From: Burkholderia sp. 8Y | GTDB taxonomy: Bacteria; Pseudomonadota; Gammaproteobacteria; Burkholderiales; Burkholderiaceae | Length of the DNA: 64,000 bases | Reading direction: 5' to 3' | Assembly (NCBI RefSeq): GCF_902506145.1 | Contig: NZ_LR733520.1 | Location: forward strand, 3,053,015-3,117,014 | Shown here: piece by piece, positions 24,314-33,701 of the stretch | How the letters are laid out: every line of letters starts with the position of its first letter | How positions within the stretch are numbered: position 1 is the first letter of the stretch | Made by a program: the position numbers and the translations under genes | Notes under the pieces: model-generated | What the model was told of the DNA's origin: nothing | Seen by the model: only the letters and a program-made list of their open reading frames with translations | The model's database searches: none

Positions 24314-25303
24314 ATGAGCAGCGAAAAAGATCGTCCCATCTTCATCAAGCGCATCGTCGCGGGCCGCAAGGGCCACCACGGCGGCGCGTGGAAGCTGGCA
24401 TACGCGGACTTCATGACCGCGATGATGGCGTTCTTCCTGCTGATGTGGCTGCTCTCGTCGACCTCGCCCGTGCAGCGGCGCGGCATCGCGGAGTACTTCA
24501 ACATGCCGCTCAAGGCGGCGATGGTCGGCGGCAAGAGCGTCGGCATGGACAACAGCATCATCACCGGCGGCGGGCGCGACCTTTCGAGCAACGATCCGGG
24601 CGATGCGCGCAGTTCCGACGGCAACACGCAATTCGCGCAGCGTTCCAGCGGGAAAGCCGACGAGGATCTGCTGAAGGCCGCGCAAGGCGAGCTGGAGCGG
24701 CGCGAGCAGGCGCGTCTTCACGACCTTCAGGTGAAGCTGATGGCCGCGCTCGAAGCCAATCCGACGCTGCATCAGTTCAAGCAGCAAATCCGGATCGAAT
24801 CCACGCAACAGGGATTGCGCATCGAAATCGTCGATACGCAAAAGCGCCCGATGTTCGCGCTCTCCAGCAACAGCGTGCAGCCGTACATGCGCGACATCCT
24901 GCGCGAAATCGGCCGGACGCTCAACGACGTGCCGAACCGCATCGTCGTGCAGGGCCACACCGACGCCGTGAAGTACGCGGGCGGCGAGAAGGGCTACAGC
25001 AACTGGGAACTGTCCGCCGACCGCGCGAACGCGTCGCGGCGCGAGCTGGTCGCGGGCGGCATGGACGAAGCGAAAGTGCTGCGCGTGCTCGGCCTCGCGT
25101 CCACGCAGAACCTGAACAAGCAGAACCCGCTCGATCCCGAGAACCGGCGCATCAGCATCATCGTGCTCAATCACCGCGCGGAAGCCTCGATGCTGCGCGA
25201 CGACGGCGGCTCGGCCGCCACGCTCGACAACGCGTCCGACGCCTTCGAGCCCGGTGCGAAGCCGCTCCTGGGCCGGATCGTGCCCGGCGCGTCGAAGCAA
25301 TAA
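24314..25303 (+). CDS. motB: Flagellar stator protein MotB
   Basis: The 329-aa protein anchors the stator to peptidoglycan. A single membrane helix (LAYADFMTAMMAFFLLMWLL) carries the proton-binding D32. The plug region SVQ/PVQRRGIAEYFN follows it. The C-terminal OmpA-like domain has the peptidoglycan contact region VVQGHTDAVKYAG, NWELSADRANASRRELV and NRRISIIVL. GGAG lies seven bases before the ATG. It follows motA by 37 bp and was read together with it. Confidence 0.96.
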   Translation: MSSEKDRPIFIKRIVAGRKGHHGGAWKLAYADFMTAMMAFFLLMWLLSSTSPVQRRGIAEYFNMPLKAAMVGGKSVGMDNSIITGGGRDLSSNDPGDARSSDGNTQFAQRSSGKADEDLLKAAQGELERREQARLHDLQVKLMAALEANPTLHQFKQQIRIESTQQGLRIEIVDTQKRPMFALSSNSVQPYMRDILREIGRTLNDVPNRIVVQGHTDAVKYAGGEKGYSNWELSADRANASRRELVAGGMDEAKVLRVLGLASTQNLNKQNPLDPENRRISIIVLNHRAEASMLRDDGGSAATLDNASDAFEPGAKPLLGRIVPGASKQ

Positions 25304-25403
25304 GCGCGTGCGGCGCAAATCGGCATAAAAAACGCTCAAGACTCCACACGTTTGCGCCGTCATCCGGACAAGAGGCAGCGAGGCGCAGACCCAAAGGCGA
25401 CAC

Positions 25404-25781
25404 ATGATTAAGAACATTCTGGCAATCGACGATTCCGCAGCCATGCGGCAAATCCTCTCCGCCACGCTGACGACGGCGGGCTACGAGGTGACGGTGGCGT
25501 CCGACGGCAACGAAGGGCTCGAATGGGCGCTCGCCGAGCGTTTCGATCTCGTGCTCACGGATCAGCACATGCCGCAAAAGAGCGGCCTCGACCTGATCGT
25601 GGAACTGCGCGCGAACCCCGCTTACCGTGCCACGCCGATTCTCGTGCTGACCACGGAAGACGGCGAGCCGTTCAAGGAAGCGGCGCGTGCGGCAGGAGCG
25701 ACGGGCTGGATCGAAAAACCGCTCGACCCGGACCTGCTGACCGAAGTGGTCGCCGCGCTCTCCGAAGACACGCAGCACTGA
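25404..25781 (+). CDS. cheY: CheY-type response regulator (first of two)
   Basis: The 125-aa single-domain receiver has the acidic pocket DD (9-10), phospho-acceptor D53 (LTDQHMPQKSG), T83/T84 and K105 (IEKPL). It lies between motB and cheA, the usual Burkholderia place for a CheY1. It lacks the C-terminal features of the second CheY, so it may be a phosphate sink or serve another target rather than the motor switch; this is inference. The second copy, at 33702, resembles the motor-binding CheY more closely. Confidence 0.93.
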   Translation: MIKNILAIDDSAAMRQILSATLTTAGYEVTVASDGNEGLEWALAERFDLVLTDQHMPQKSGLDLIVELRANPAYRATPILVLTTEDGEPFKEAARAAGATGWIEKPLDPDLLTEVVAALSEDTQH

Positions 25782-25835
25782 AGCGACAGCCAAAGCCAAG
25801 ACAACTCGCGCGCACGCGCCGACGGTGAATCAAGC

Positions 25836-28097
25836 ATGACACTCGACATTACCCAGTTCTATCAAACCTTCTTCGACGAAGCCGATGAACTGCTCGCGCA
25901 GATGGAGCAACTGCTGCTCGTCCTGGATATCGCGAATCCCGACCCCGAGGATCTCGCGGCGATCTTTCGCGCGGCTCACTCGATCAAGGGCGGCGCGGCG
26001 ACGTTCGGCTTTACCGCGCTCACCGAAACGACGCACATTCTCGAATCGCTGCTGGATCGCGCACGCAACAACGAACTCGTGCTTCGCCGCGACATGATCG
26101 ACACGTTCCTCGCGACGAAGGACGTGCTCTCGGACCAGCTCGCCGCGTATCGCGCAAGCGCCGAGCCGGATGCGGCCGCCGCCGCCGCGATCTGCGCGAA
26201 GCTCGAACGCCTGAAGAACGAAGACGCCGCGCCGCAGAGCGCGCCCGTCGCCGCTGAGCCGGTCACGCTGCCGGTCATCGGTGAAGCGGACGTCACGCCG
26301 GCCTACGAAGGCCCGAACGCGCCGCCCGCGCATGTCATCGCGCAAGCCGCCGAAGCCATCGAGGACGACGGCACCTGGGACGGCGCGTTCGAAGTCACCG
26401 ACGGCGCAACGAATGCGGGAACCGCGGCCGGCACGCCGGCAGCGGAAGCAGGACCCCACCTGAAAATTACGCTACGGGGGGTGGGCGAGAAGGACCTGGC
26501 GACCTTGACCGAGGAGCTGGGGAACCTGGGTAGTATCGTCGGAGAGAAGAAGACCGACGCCGAACTCGTGCTTTGGCTCGATTCGGACGTCACCGCCGAC
26601 GACATCGTGGCCGTGTGCTGCTTCGTGATCGATGAATCGCAGATTACGATTGGCCGCGGCGACGGGCATCACATTGCGCCGTCGGACGCGCCGCAGCCGG
26701 CGCAGGCCAAGCAACACACGCTACAGGCGCAGCCGCCCGTATCGCAGGCGCAGGAAGCGCCCGCATCCGCGGTTCAGCAAAAAGAAGAAGCGGCGAAGGC
26801 GGCGGCGAATGCGGAAACGCAAGCTGCCGCCGCCATCCCGTCACGCGACACCCAACACAAGGCCGCCACGAGCGACGCCGAGAAGAAAGCGCGCCCGGCC
26901 GCAGCGGCATCGGCGGAAGGCAGCTCCATTCGCGTCGGCGTGGAGAAAGTCGATCAGCTCATCAACCTGGTCGGCGAACTGGTCATCACGCAGGCGATGC
27001 TCGCGGAAACCACGAGCGCATTCGATCCTGCATTGCACGACCGTCTGTTCAACGGCATGGCGCAGCTCGAGCGCAACGCGCGCGACCTGCAAGAGGCCGT
27101 CATGTCCATCCGCATGATGCCGATGGATTACGTATTCAGCCGCTTCCCGCGCCTCGTGCGCGATATCGCGGGCAAGCTCGGCAAGGACGTGGAACTCGTC
27201 ACGTTCGGTCAGGCGACCGAACTGGACAAGAGCCTGATCGAGCGCATCATCGATCCGCTCACGCACCTCGTGCGCAATTCGCTCGATCACGGCATCGAGA
27301 CCGTGGAAGCGCGCCGCGCGGCGGGCAAGCCCGCGACGGGCCAGCTCGTGCTGTCGGCGGCGCATCACGGCGGCAACATCGTGATCGAAGTGAGCGACGA
27401 CGGCGCCGGCCTGCGCCGCGACAAGATTCTCGCGAAGGCGCAGAAGCAGGGCATGCAGGTTTCCGAATCCATGACCGACGAGGAAGTCTGGCAACTCATC
27501 TTCATGCCGGGCTTCTCGACCGCCGAACAGGTGACGGACATTTCCGGCCGCGGCGTCGGCATGGACGTGGTGAAGCGCAACATCCAGTCGATGGGCGGCC
27601 ACGTCGAAATCATGTCGCGCCAAGGCGCGGGCACGACCACAAAGATCGTGCTGCCGCTCACGCTCGCCATTCTGGACGGCATGTCGGTCAAGGTCGGCAA
27701 CGAAATCTTCATTTTGCCGCTCAACTTCGTGATGGAGTCGCTGCAACCCGTCGCCGAGGACATCTACACGGTCGCGAACGGCGAGCGCGTGGTGCGCGTG
27801 CGCGGTGAATATCTGCCGCTGATCGCGCTGCATCAGGTGTTCTCGGTCGAAGGCGCGCGCACCGAGCCGACGCAGGGCATCGTCACGATCCTGCAAACGG
27901 AAGGCCGCCGCATGGCCATGCTGATCGACGAGCTCGTCGGCCAGCAGCAAGTGGTCGTGAAGAACCTCGAAACCAATTACCGCAAGGTGCACGGCATTTC
28001 GGCGGCGACGATTCTCGGCGACGGCAGCGTCGCGCTGATCGTCGACGTGGCCGCGCTCAACCGCGAATCGCGTGCGCAGCACTCGCACACTCATTAA
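25836..28097 (+). CDS. cheA: Chemotaxis histidine kinase CheA
   Basis: The 753-aa kinase receives signals from chemoreceptors and phosphorylates CheY and CheB. Domains in order: P1 Hpt with phospho-acceptor H48 (AAHSIKGGAATFGF), a P2-like segment near residues 205-275, a long Ala/Gln/Lys-rich linker (about 280-355), P3 dimerisation (IRVGVEKVDQLINLVGELVI), P4 ATPase with the N box HLVRNSLDHGIE and G boxes (DDGAGL, GRGVGMDVV), and P5 coupling domain to the end. It is longer than E. coli CheA (654 aa) because of the linker. It starts 55 bp behind cheY. Confidence 0.97.
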   Translation: MTLDITQFYQTFFDEADELLAQMEQLLLVLDIANPDPEDLAAIFRAAHSIKGGAATFGFTALTETTHILESLLDRARNNELVLRRDMIDTFLATKDVLSDQLAAYRASAEPDAAAAAAICAKLERLKNEDAAPQSAPVAAEPVTLPVIGEADVTPAYEGPNAPPAHVIAQAAEAIEDDGTWDGAFEVTDGATNAGTAAGTPAAEAGPHLKITLRGVGEKDLATLTEELGNLGSIVGEKKTDAELVLWLDSDVTADDIVAVCCFVIDESQITIGRGDGHHIAPSDAPQPAQAKQHTLQAQPPVSQAQEAPASAVQQKEEAAKAAANAETQAAAAIPSRDTQHKAATSDAEKKARPAAAASAEGSSIRVGVEKVDQLINLVGELVITQAMLAETTSAFDPALHDRLFNGMAQLERNARDLQEAVMSIRMMPMDYVFSRFPRLVRDIAGKLGKDVELVTFGQATELDKSLIERIIDPLTHLVRNSLDHGIETVEARRAAGKPATGQLVLSAAHHGGNIVIEVSDDGAGLRRDKILAKAQKQGMQVSESMTDEEVWQLIFMPGFSTAEQVTDISGRGVGMDVVKRNIQSMGGHVEIMSRQGAGTTTKIVLPLTLAILDGMSVKVGNEIFILPLNFVMESLQPVAEDIYTVANGERVVRVRGEYLPLIALHQVFSVEGARTEPTQGIVTILQTEGRRMAMLIDELVGQQQVVVKNLETNYRKVHGISAATILGDGSVALIVDVAALNRESRAQHSHTH

Positions 28098-28124
28098 ACA
28101 CATCGACCGAACCTGGGGTTTCTC

Positions 28125-28643
28125 ATGGCAGACATTCAATCGATCCAAAACGCAACACTGTCGCGCCGCGATGCGCAGCACGCCGAAGCCGCCGGACAGG
28201 AATTCCTCGTCTTCACGCTCGGCGCCGAAGAGTACGGCATCGACATTCTGAAAGTGCAGGAAATTCGCGGCTACGACAGCGTCACGCGCATCGCGAACGC
28301 GCCCGCTTTCATCAAGGGCGTGATCAATCTGCGCGGCATCATCGTGCCGATCGTCGACATGCGTATCAAGTTCAATCTCGGGCGCGTCGAGTATGACAAC
28401 CAGACGGTGGTCATCATCCTGAACGTCGCGCATCGCGTGGTCGGCATGGTGGTGGACGGCGTGTCGGACGTGCTCACGCTGACGCAGGATCAGGTGATGC
28501 CCGCGCCCGAATTCGGCGCGACGCTCACGTCGGAGTATCTCACCGGCTTGGGCACGGTGGATGGCCGCATGCTGATTCTGATGGATATCGAAAAGCTCAT
28601 GACGAGCCGCGAGATGGAGTTGATCGACTCCGTCGCCGCTTGA
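28125..28643 (+). CDS. cheW: Chemotaxis coupling protein CheW
   Basis: The 172-aa protein links receptors to CheA. It shows the CheW fold core: EFLVFTLGAEEYGIDILKVQEIRGY, then FIKGVINLRGIIVPIVDMRIKF, then GMVVDGVSDVL. A short N-terminal extension of about 25 residues precedes the domain. It begins 27 bp behind cheA, and the stop codon lies 74 bp before the receptor gene. Confidence 0.97.
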   Translation: MADIQSIQNATLSRRDAQHAEAAGQEFLVFTLGAEEYGIDILKVQEIRGYDSVTRIANAPAFIKGVINLRGIIVPIVDMRIKFNLGRVEYDNQTVVIILNVAHRVVGMVVDGVSDVLTLTQDQVMPAPEFGATLTSEYLTGLGTVDGRMLILMDIEKLMTSREMELIDSVAA

Positions 28644-28717
28644 AGAAGCGCCCCGAAGCGCCTGAAGAAGCGCCCGCAGAAGCGCCCGCACGCGTCGCGG
28701 GTCAAGGAAAGGAAGCC

Positions 28718-30592
28718 ATGTTCAAGAAGTTGTCCATCCGCACGACGCTCACGCTCGTCGGTCTGTTGTTCGTCGGTTGCGCGGCCGTGATCGGCGCGCT
28801 TTCGCTCGTCGGCCTGAATTCCGCGAGCGCCTCGCTCACGTCGCTCGCCGAAGAGGACATGGTGGCGATGCGCGCGCTGGCGGAAACGTCGTCGTATCTG
28901 CTGCGCTCGCGCATCACGCTCGACCGCGTGCGTTCGCTCAGCGAAGCAGGCAGCGCCGACGAAGCCAAGAAGGCGATGGAGCGCGGCCAGTTCCTGCTCG
29001 ACAAGAGCTACGAGAACTGGAAGCTCTATCTGGACACCAAAAAGCCCATGCTGCCGCAAGCGACGCTCGACGCGCTCGTCGCGCAGCACGATACGCTGAT
29101 GAAGACCGGCGTCGAGCCGGAGTTCGCCGCGATGCGCGCGAACGACATGGCCGCGTACCACGCGATCGCCGACACGAAGATCAGCCCGATGTTCGTCGCG
29201 TTCGATCAGGCGGTCACCGCAGCCGTCGCGTTCCAGCAGAAACACGCGGACCAGTCGCGTGCCAGCGCGGCGTCGCAGAATTCGGCGCTCAGCATGGTCA
29301 TCGGCGGATTGCTCGCGCTGTCGGGTCTGCTCCTGATCGCCACGCGCTTCGCGCTGCGCGGCCTAGTCGTGCAGCCGATCAACGACGCGGTGGAGCACTT
29401 CGAGCGCATCTCGCGCGGCGATCTCACGAAGTCGGCGCACACGGACAGCACGAACGAAATCGGCCGTCTGTTCGCGGGCATCGAGCGCATGCGCACGAAC
29501 CTGACCGCGATGGTCGGCGCGGTGCATCGCGGCGCGGAATCCATCGATGTTGGCGCGCATGAGATCGCGAGCGGCAACACGGACCTGTCGCAGCGCACGG
29601 AAGAACAGGCGGCGTCCCTTCAGGAGACGGCGTCGAGCATGGAACAGCTCACGAGCACGGTGAAGCAGAACGCCGACAACGCGCGTCAGGCGAGTCAGCT
29701 CGCGGTGAACGCATCGGATATCGCGTCGCGCGGCGGCCAGGTGGTCGAGCAGGTCGTCAATACGATGAACGCAATCGCGTCGAGTTCGGGCAAGGTTGTG
29801 GACATCATCGGCGTGATCGAAGGCATCGCGTTCCAGACCAACATTCTCGCGCTGAACGCGGCCGTGGAAGCGGCGCGGGCCGGCGAGGAAGGACGCGGCT
29901 TCGCGGTCGTGGCGGGCGAAGTGCGCTCGCTCGCGCAGCGCAGCGCGGCGGCGGCGAAGGAAATCAAGACGCTGATCGGCGATTCGACCGAGAAGGTGCA
30001 AAGCGGCTCGCAGCTCGTGACGCGCGCAGGCGAAACCATGGGCGAGATCGTGCAGGCGGTGCGCCGCGTGACGGACATCATGGGCGAGATCAGCGCGGCG
30101 TCGGAGGAGCAGTCGGACGGCATCGAGCAGGTCAATCGCGCGGTCACGCAGATGGACAGCGTGACGCAGCAGAACGCGGCGCTCGTCGAGCAGGCGGCGT
30201 CGGCGGCGGCATCGCTCGAAGACCAGACGCGGCAGTTGAAGGACATCGTCGCGCAATGGCGCATCGCAAGCGCGGTGTCGGCGTCGGCTTCGGCATCGGC
30301 TTCAGTGTCCAGCTCGCCGAGCGCGGCGGTCGCGGCCGCGCGTCTTGCGCCCGCCGTGGCGAAGGGCGCGCGCGTCGAGCCGTCGTCGCGGGCATCGTTC
30401 GTTAGTGCAGCGAAAGTTGCGCAGCAGCCTAACGTCGCGCCGGAAATGGCCGTTATCAAGGATAAGGCACGCGATGCAGCGAAGCCGGCGAGCGCAGCGA
30501 AAGCCGCGCCCCGCGTGAGCGCACCGCCGGCAACCGCGCCGCGCGCAGCGAAGGCCACGACCGCCGACGACGGAGATTGGGAAACCTTCTAA
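28718..30592 (+). CDS. Methyl-accepting chemotaxis protein with CheR-tether pentapeptide
   Basis: The 624-aa receptor has a membrane helix (about 10-30), a periplasmic four-helix ligand domain of the TarH type, a second helix (about 190-212), a HAMP domain and a long signalling domain with the invariant hairpin EGIAFQTNILALNAAVEAAR. A long Ala/Ser/Lys-rich linker ends in the C-terminal peptide DWETF, close to the NWETF tether that binds CheR and CheB in Tar and Tsr. The ligand is unknown. The ATG at 28718 follows AAGGAAAGGAAG. Between cheW and this start a GAAGCGCC-type string is repeated about five times. Confidence 0.95.
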   Translation: MFKKLSIRTTLTLVGLLFVGCAAVIGALSLVGLNSASASLTSLAEEDMVAMRALAETSSYLLRSRITLDRVRSLSEAGSADEAKKAMERGQFLLDKSYENWKLYLDTKKPMLPQATLDALVAQHDTLMKTGVEPEFAAMRANDMAAYHAIADTKISPMFVAFDQAVTAAVAFQQKHADQSRASAASQNSALSMVIGGLLALSGLLLIATRFALRGLVVQPINDAVEHFERISRGDLTKSAHTDSTNEIGRLFAGIERMRTNLTAMVGAVHRGAESIDVGAHEIASGNTDLSQRTEEQAASLQETASSMEQLTSTVKQNADNARQASQLAVNASDIASRGGQVVEQVVNTMNAIASSSGKVVDIIGVIEGIAFQTNILALNAAVEAARAGEEGRGFAVVAGEVRSLAQRSAAAAKEIKTLIGDSTEKVQSGSQLVTRAGETMGEIVQAVRRVTDIMGEISAASEEQSDGIEQVNRAVTQMDSVTQQNAALVEQAASAAASLEDQTRQLKDIVAQWRIASAVSASASASASVSSSPSAAVAAARLAPAVAKGARVEPSSRASFVSAAKVAQQPNVAPEMAVIKDKARDAAKPASAAKAAPRVSAPPATAPRAAKATTADDGDWETF

Positions 30593-30680
30593 GCGTATTG
30601 ACTGGAAAGCGGCGTGCGCGCCGAGGGGGCAACGCCTCGGGCGCGTGGGCTGGGCAAGGTTGAAAGCAGGCAGGTAAGTA

Positions 30681-30816
30681 CGCAGGCACGAAGGTACGCA
30701 GGAACGCAGGCACGCAGGAACGCAAGCACGCAAGCACGCAAGCACGCAAGCACGCAAGCACGCAAGCACGCAAGCACGCAAGCACGCAAGCACGCAAGCA
30801 CGCAAGCACGCAAGCA
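30681..30816 (+). repeat. 8-bp tandem repeat tract before cheR
   Basis: The unit CGCAAGCA occurs 12 times without error at 30721-30816, preceded by five diverged units (CGCAGGCA and CGCAGGAA types) from 30681. The tract lies between mcp and cheR, 28 bp before the cheR ATG. All three forward frames are open through it. A repeat length of eight is not a multiple of three, so gain or loss of one unit would change the frame of any protein read through it. Confidence 0.95.
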
Positions 30817-30844
30817 GGCGCAAAACAGAGCAAAAGGCACGAAG

Positions 30845-31774
30845 ATGGCAACGCGTAATGCAACCAACGCACGCGTCGAACTGGCCGGCGGCATACGCGG
30901 TCCGGAAGTCGAGCGCGATTTCGAATTCACCGTGGCGGACTTCGCCCGGATCCGCGAGCTGATACATCGCCGCGCGGGAATTTCGCTGTCCGACCACAAG
31001 CGCGACATGGCCTACAGCCGGCTCGCCCGACGCCTGCGCGCCTGCGGCATGGACACGTTCAAGCAGTACCTCGACCGTCTCGAATCCAACGACGACAACG
31101 CCGAGTGGGAAGCCTTCGTCAACGCACTGACGACCAACCTGACGGCGTTCTTCCGCGAGTCGCACCATTTCCCGCTGCTCGCGGATTTCGTGAAGCGTCG
31201 TCAGCAGCCGGTGTCGGTGTGGTGCTCGGCGGCATCGACGGGCGAGGAGCCGTATTCCATCGCGATGACGCTCGTCGAGGCGCTAGGCGAGCAGGCCGCG
31301 CGCCACTGCACCGTATTCGCGAGCGACATCGACAGCCAAGTGCTCGCCAAGGCCGACGCGGGCGTCTATTCGCTCGATCAGGTGAAGGCGATGCCGGTGG
31401 AACGCCTGAAGCGGTTCTTCCTGAAGGGCACCGGCTCGCACGCGGGCTTCGTCAGAGTACGTCCGGAATTGCGCTCGATGGTGAACTTCGGCCGCGTGAA
31501 TCTGACCGACGCGCGCTACGACGTGAAAGGCCCATTCGACGCGATCTTCTGCCGCAACGTGATGATTTACTTCGACAAGCCGACGCAAGGACAGGTGCTC
31601 TCGCGCTTCGAGCCGTTGATGAAGTCAGGCGGCCTGCTGTTCGCCGGTCATTCGGAGAACTTCACGTATGTTTCGCAGGCGTTCCGGCTGCGCGGCCAGA
31701 CCGTCTACGAACTGACGCGCGACACGAAAGCGGCGGGTGCGCAAAAGCGCGCGCTCGCGGGAGAGCCGGCATGA
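30845..31774 (+). CDS. cheR: Chemotaxis protein methyltransferase CheR
   Basis: The 309-aa enzyme methylates receptor glutamates with SAM. The N-terminal CheR domain starts near FTVADFARIRELIHRRAGISL. The SAM-binding domain has the WCSAASTGEEPYSIAM motif and the CRNVMIYF segment. The ATG at 30845 follows AAGG and gives the usual length. The frame, however, is open without stop from a GTG at 30614 through the 8-bp repeats, so an alternative form with about 77 extra basic residues (TQARKHAS repeated) is possible. The stop overlaps the cheD start (ATGA). Confidence 0.95.
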   Translation: MATRNATNARVELAGGIRGPEVERDFEFTVADFARIRELIHRRAGISLSDHKRDMAYSRLARRLRACGMDTFKQYLDRLESNDDNAEWEAFVNALTTNLTAFFRESHHFPLLADFVKRRQQPVSVWCSAASTGEEPYSIAMTLVEALGEQAARHCTVFASDIDSQVLAKADAGVYSLDQVKAMPVERLKRFFLKGTGSHAGFVRVRPELRSMVNFGRVNLTDARYDVKGPFDAIFCRNVMIYFDKPTQGQVLSRFEPLMKSGGLLFAGHSENFTYVSQAFRLRGQTVYELTRDTKAAGAQKRALAGEPA

Positions 31775-32520
31775 GCGGACTGCCGATCGCGTCGAACCTG
31801 TATTTCGACAACCATTTCAAGAAGCCGGGCGTGAAGCTGCTGCCGAACGAGTTCTACATGACGAGCGAAGACATGGTCCTCGTGACCGTGCTCGGCTCGT
31901 GCGTGGCGGCGTGCATCAACGATCGCACGGCGGGCATCGGCGGCATGAATCACTTCATGCTGCCCGATGACGGCTCGGACCCGTCGCACGCTTCGTCCGA
32001 CTCCATGCGCTACGGCGCGTATGCGATGGAAGTGCTCATCAACGAGCTCATCAAGCGTGGCGGACGCCGCGAGCGGTTCGAAGCGAAAGTGTTCGGCGGC
32101 GGTGCGGTGCTCGCCGGGATGACGACGATCAACATCGGCGATCGCAACTCGGAGTTCGTGCGGCGCTATCTCGCGCTGGAAAAGATTCGCATCGTCGCCG
32201 AGGACTTGCAGGGCATGCACCCGCGCAAGGTCGCGTTCATGCCGCGCACGGGACAGGTGATGGTCAAGAAGCTGAAGACGCAGCACGATCCGGTCGTCGT
32301 CGAGCGCGAGCAGGCGCTCGTGCAGCGCACGCCGGAAGAGCGCGCGGAACGGCTCGCCCGGGCGCGTGCGCGTGTCGAGCTGTTCGGCGTCGAGCGCGCG
32401 AAGCCGGCGGCAGCAGTCGCGAAGCCGCGCGTCGAAATGTTCGGTGTGACGGCGGCAGCGCGTGCGACCCACGCAATCGCGCACACGGGGCGCGTCGCGA
32501 AGACGGTGGAGGAGGCGTGA
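31771..32520 (+). CDS. cheD: Receptor glutamine deamidase CheD
   Basis: The 249-aa enzyme deamidates glutamines of chemoreceptors and can bind CheC where present. The active-site motif LGSCVAACI contains the catalytic Cys, and the His lies in GGMNHFMLP. The C-terminal third is an extension in which RVELFGV and RVEMFGV are repeated about 25 residues apart (VELFGVERAK and VEMFGVTAAA). This may be a docking peptide and is not part of the catalytic core. The ATG overlaps the cheR stop by ATGA. Confidence 0.95.
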   Translation: MSGLPIASNLYFDNHFKKPGVKLLPNEFYMTSEDMVLVTVLGSCVAACINDRTAGIGGMNHFMLPDDGSDPSHASSDSMRYGAYAMEVLINELIKRGGRRERFEAKVFGGGAVLAGMTTINIGDRNSEFVRRYLALEKIRIVAEDLQGMHPRKVAFMPRTGQVMVKKLKTQHDPVVVEREQALVQRTPEERAERLARARARVELFGVERAKPAAAVAKPRVEMFGVTAAARATHAIAHTGRVAKTVEEA

Positions 32521-32522
32521 GC

Positions 32523-33644
32523 ATGTTGAATGCATCGAATGGCGGCAAAGAAGCCGCGCCGAAGATCAAGGTGCTGTGCGTCGACGATTCGGCGCTCGTG
32601 CGCAGCCTGATGACCGAGATCATCAATTCGCAGCCCGACATGCAGGTGTGCGCGACCGCGCCCGATCCGCTCGTCGCGCGCGAACTGATCAAGCTGCATA
32701 ACCCCGACGTGCTGACGCTCGATGTCGAAATGCCGCGCATGGACGGACTCGACTTCCTCGAAAAGCTGATGCGCCTGCGGCCGATGCCGGTCGTGATGGT
32801 GTCGTCGCTGACGGAGCGCGGCAACGAAATCACGCTGCGCGCGCTGGAACTGGGCGCGGTCGACTTCGTGACGAAGCCGAAAGTCGGCATCCGCGACGGC
32901 ATGTTGGATTACGCCGAGAAGCTCGCCGACAAGGTGCGCGCGGCGTCGCGGGCGCGCGTGCGGCAGATCGCGCATGCGGCGAGCGCGGCCAGCGCGGCGG
33001 CGCAACCGGGCGCGAAGCCCGCGCCGCTCATCAACAACCCGCTCGTCTCGACGGAAAAGCTCGTGATCGTCGGCGCATCGACGGGCGGCACGGAAGCGAT
33101 CCGCGAAGTGCTGTTGCCGCTGCCGCCCGACGCGCCTGCCGTGCTGATCGCGCAGCACATGCCGCCGGGCTTCACGAAGTCGTTCGCGCAGCGCCTGAAC
33201 GGGCTGTGCCGCATCACGGTGAAGGAAGCGGAGCACGGCGAGCGCGTGCTGCCGGGTCACGCGTATATCGCGCCGGGCCACGCGCACCTGGTGCTCGCGC
33301 GCAGCGGGGCGAACTACGTCGCGCATCTGTCGGATGCGCCGCCGGTGAACCGGCATCGTCCGTCGGTGGACGTGCTGTTCCGCTCGGCCGCGCAGCACGC
33401 GGGCAAGAACGCGATCGGCGTGATCCTGACCGGCATGGGCCGCGACGGCGCGGCGGGCCTGCTCGACATGCAGCAGGCGGGCGCTTACACGCTCGCCCAG
33501 GACGAAGCGAGTTGCGTGGTGTTCGGCATGCCGCGCGAAGCAATTGCAATGGGCGGCGCAAGCGAAGTCGCGCCGCTTTCTGAAATGAGCCGGCGCGTGA
33601 TGGCGCGGCTTGCCTCGATGGGCGACCGCGTACAGCGCGTCTGA
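32523..33644 (+). CDS. cheB: Chemotaxis response regulator methylesterase CheB
   Basis: The 373-aa protein removes receptor methyl groups when phosphorylated by CheA. The receiver domain has DD at 21-22, D67 (TLDVEMPRMDG) and K in TKPKVG. The methylesterase domain has the Ser of GASTGGTEA, the His of AQHMPPGFT and the Asp of GMGRDGA. I chose the ATG at 32523 because GGAGG (32511-32515) lies seven bases before it; the GTG at 32517 is only one base from that site. The gene is coupled to cheD, whose stop lies two bases upstream. Confidence 0.96.
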   Translation: MLNASNGGKEAAPKIKVLCVDDSALVRSLMTEIINSQPDMQVCATAPDPLVARELIKLHNPDVLTLDVEMPRMDGLDFLEKLMRLRPMPVVMVSSLTERGNEITLRALELGAVDFVTKPKVGIRDGMLDYAEKLADKVRAASRARVRQIAHAASAASAAAQPGAKPAPLINNPLVSTEKLVIVGASTGGTEAIREVLLPLPPDAPAVLIAQHMPPGFTKSFAQRLNGLCRITVKEAEHGERVLPGHAYIAPGHAHLVLARSGANYVAHLSDAPPVNRHRPSVDVLFRSAAQHAGKNAIGVILTGMGRDGAAGLLDMQQAGAYTLAQDEASCVVFGMPREAIAMGGASEVAPLSEMSRRVMARLASMGDRVQRV

Positions 33645-33701
33645 GTTATCTGAATTGAATTACGCGGTGTCACGCCGCATTGAGAATACACGGGAGCAAT
33701 G

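Noticed and set aside
28640..28717. Extended start of the chemoreceptor at a TTG overlapping the cheW stop
   Set aside because: The extra 26 residues come from a GAAGCGCC repeat and would put a charged arm before the first membrane helix; AAGGAAAGGAAG directly precedes the ATG at 28718.
30681..30816. CRISPR array
   Set aside because: The units are 8 bp and contiguous; there are no spacers and no cas genes.
30456..31008. Minus-strand frames with repeated LRACVLACL-type peptides
   Set aside because: They come only from translating the 8-bp repeat tract and overlap mcp and cheR in antisense.
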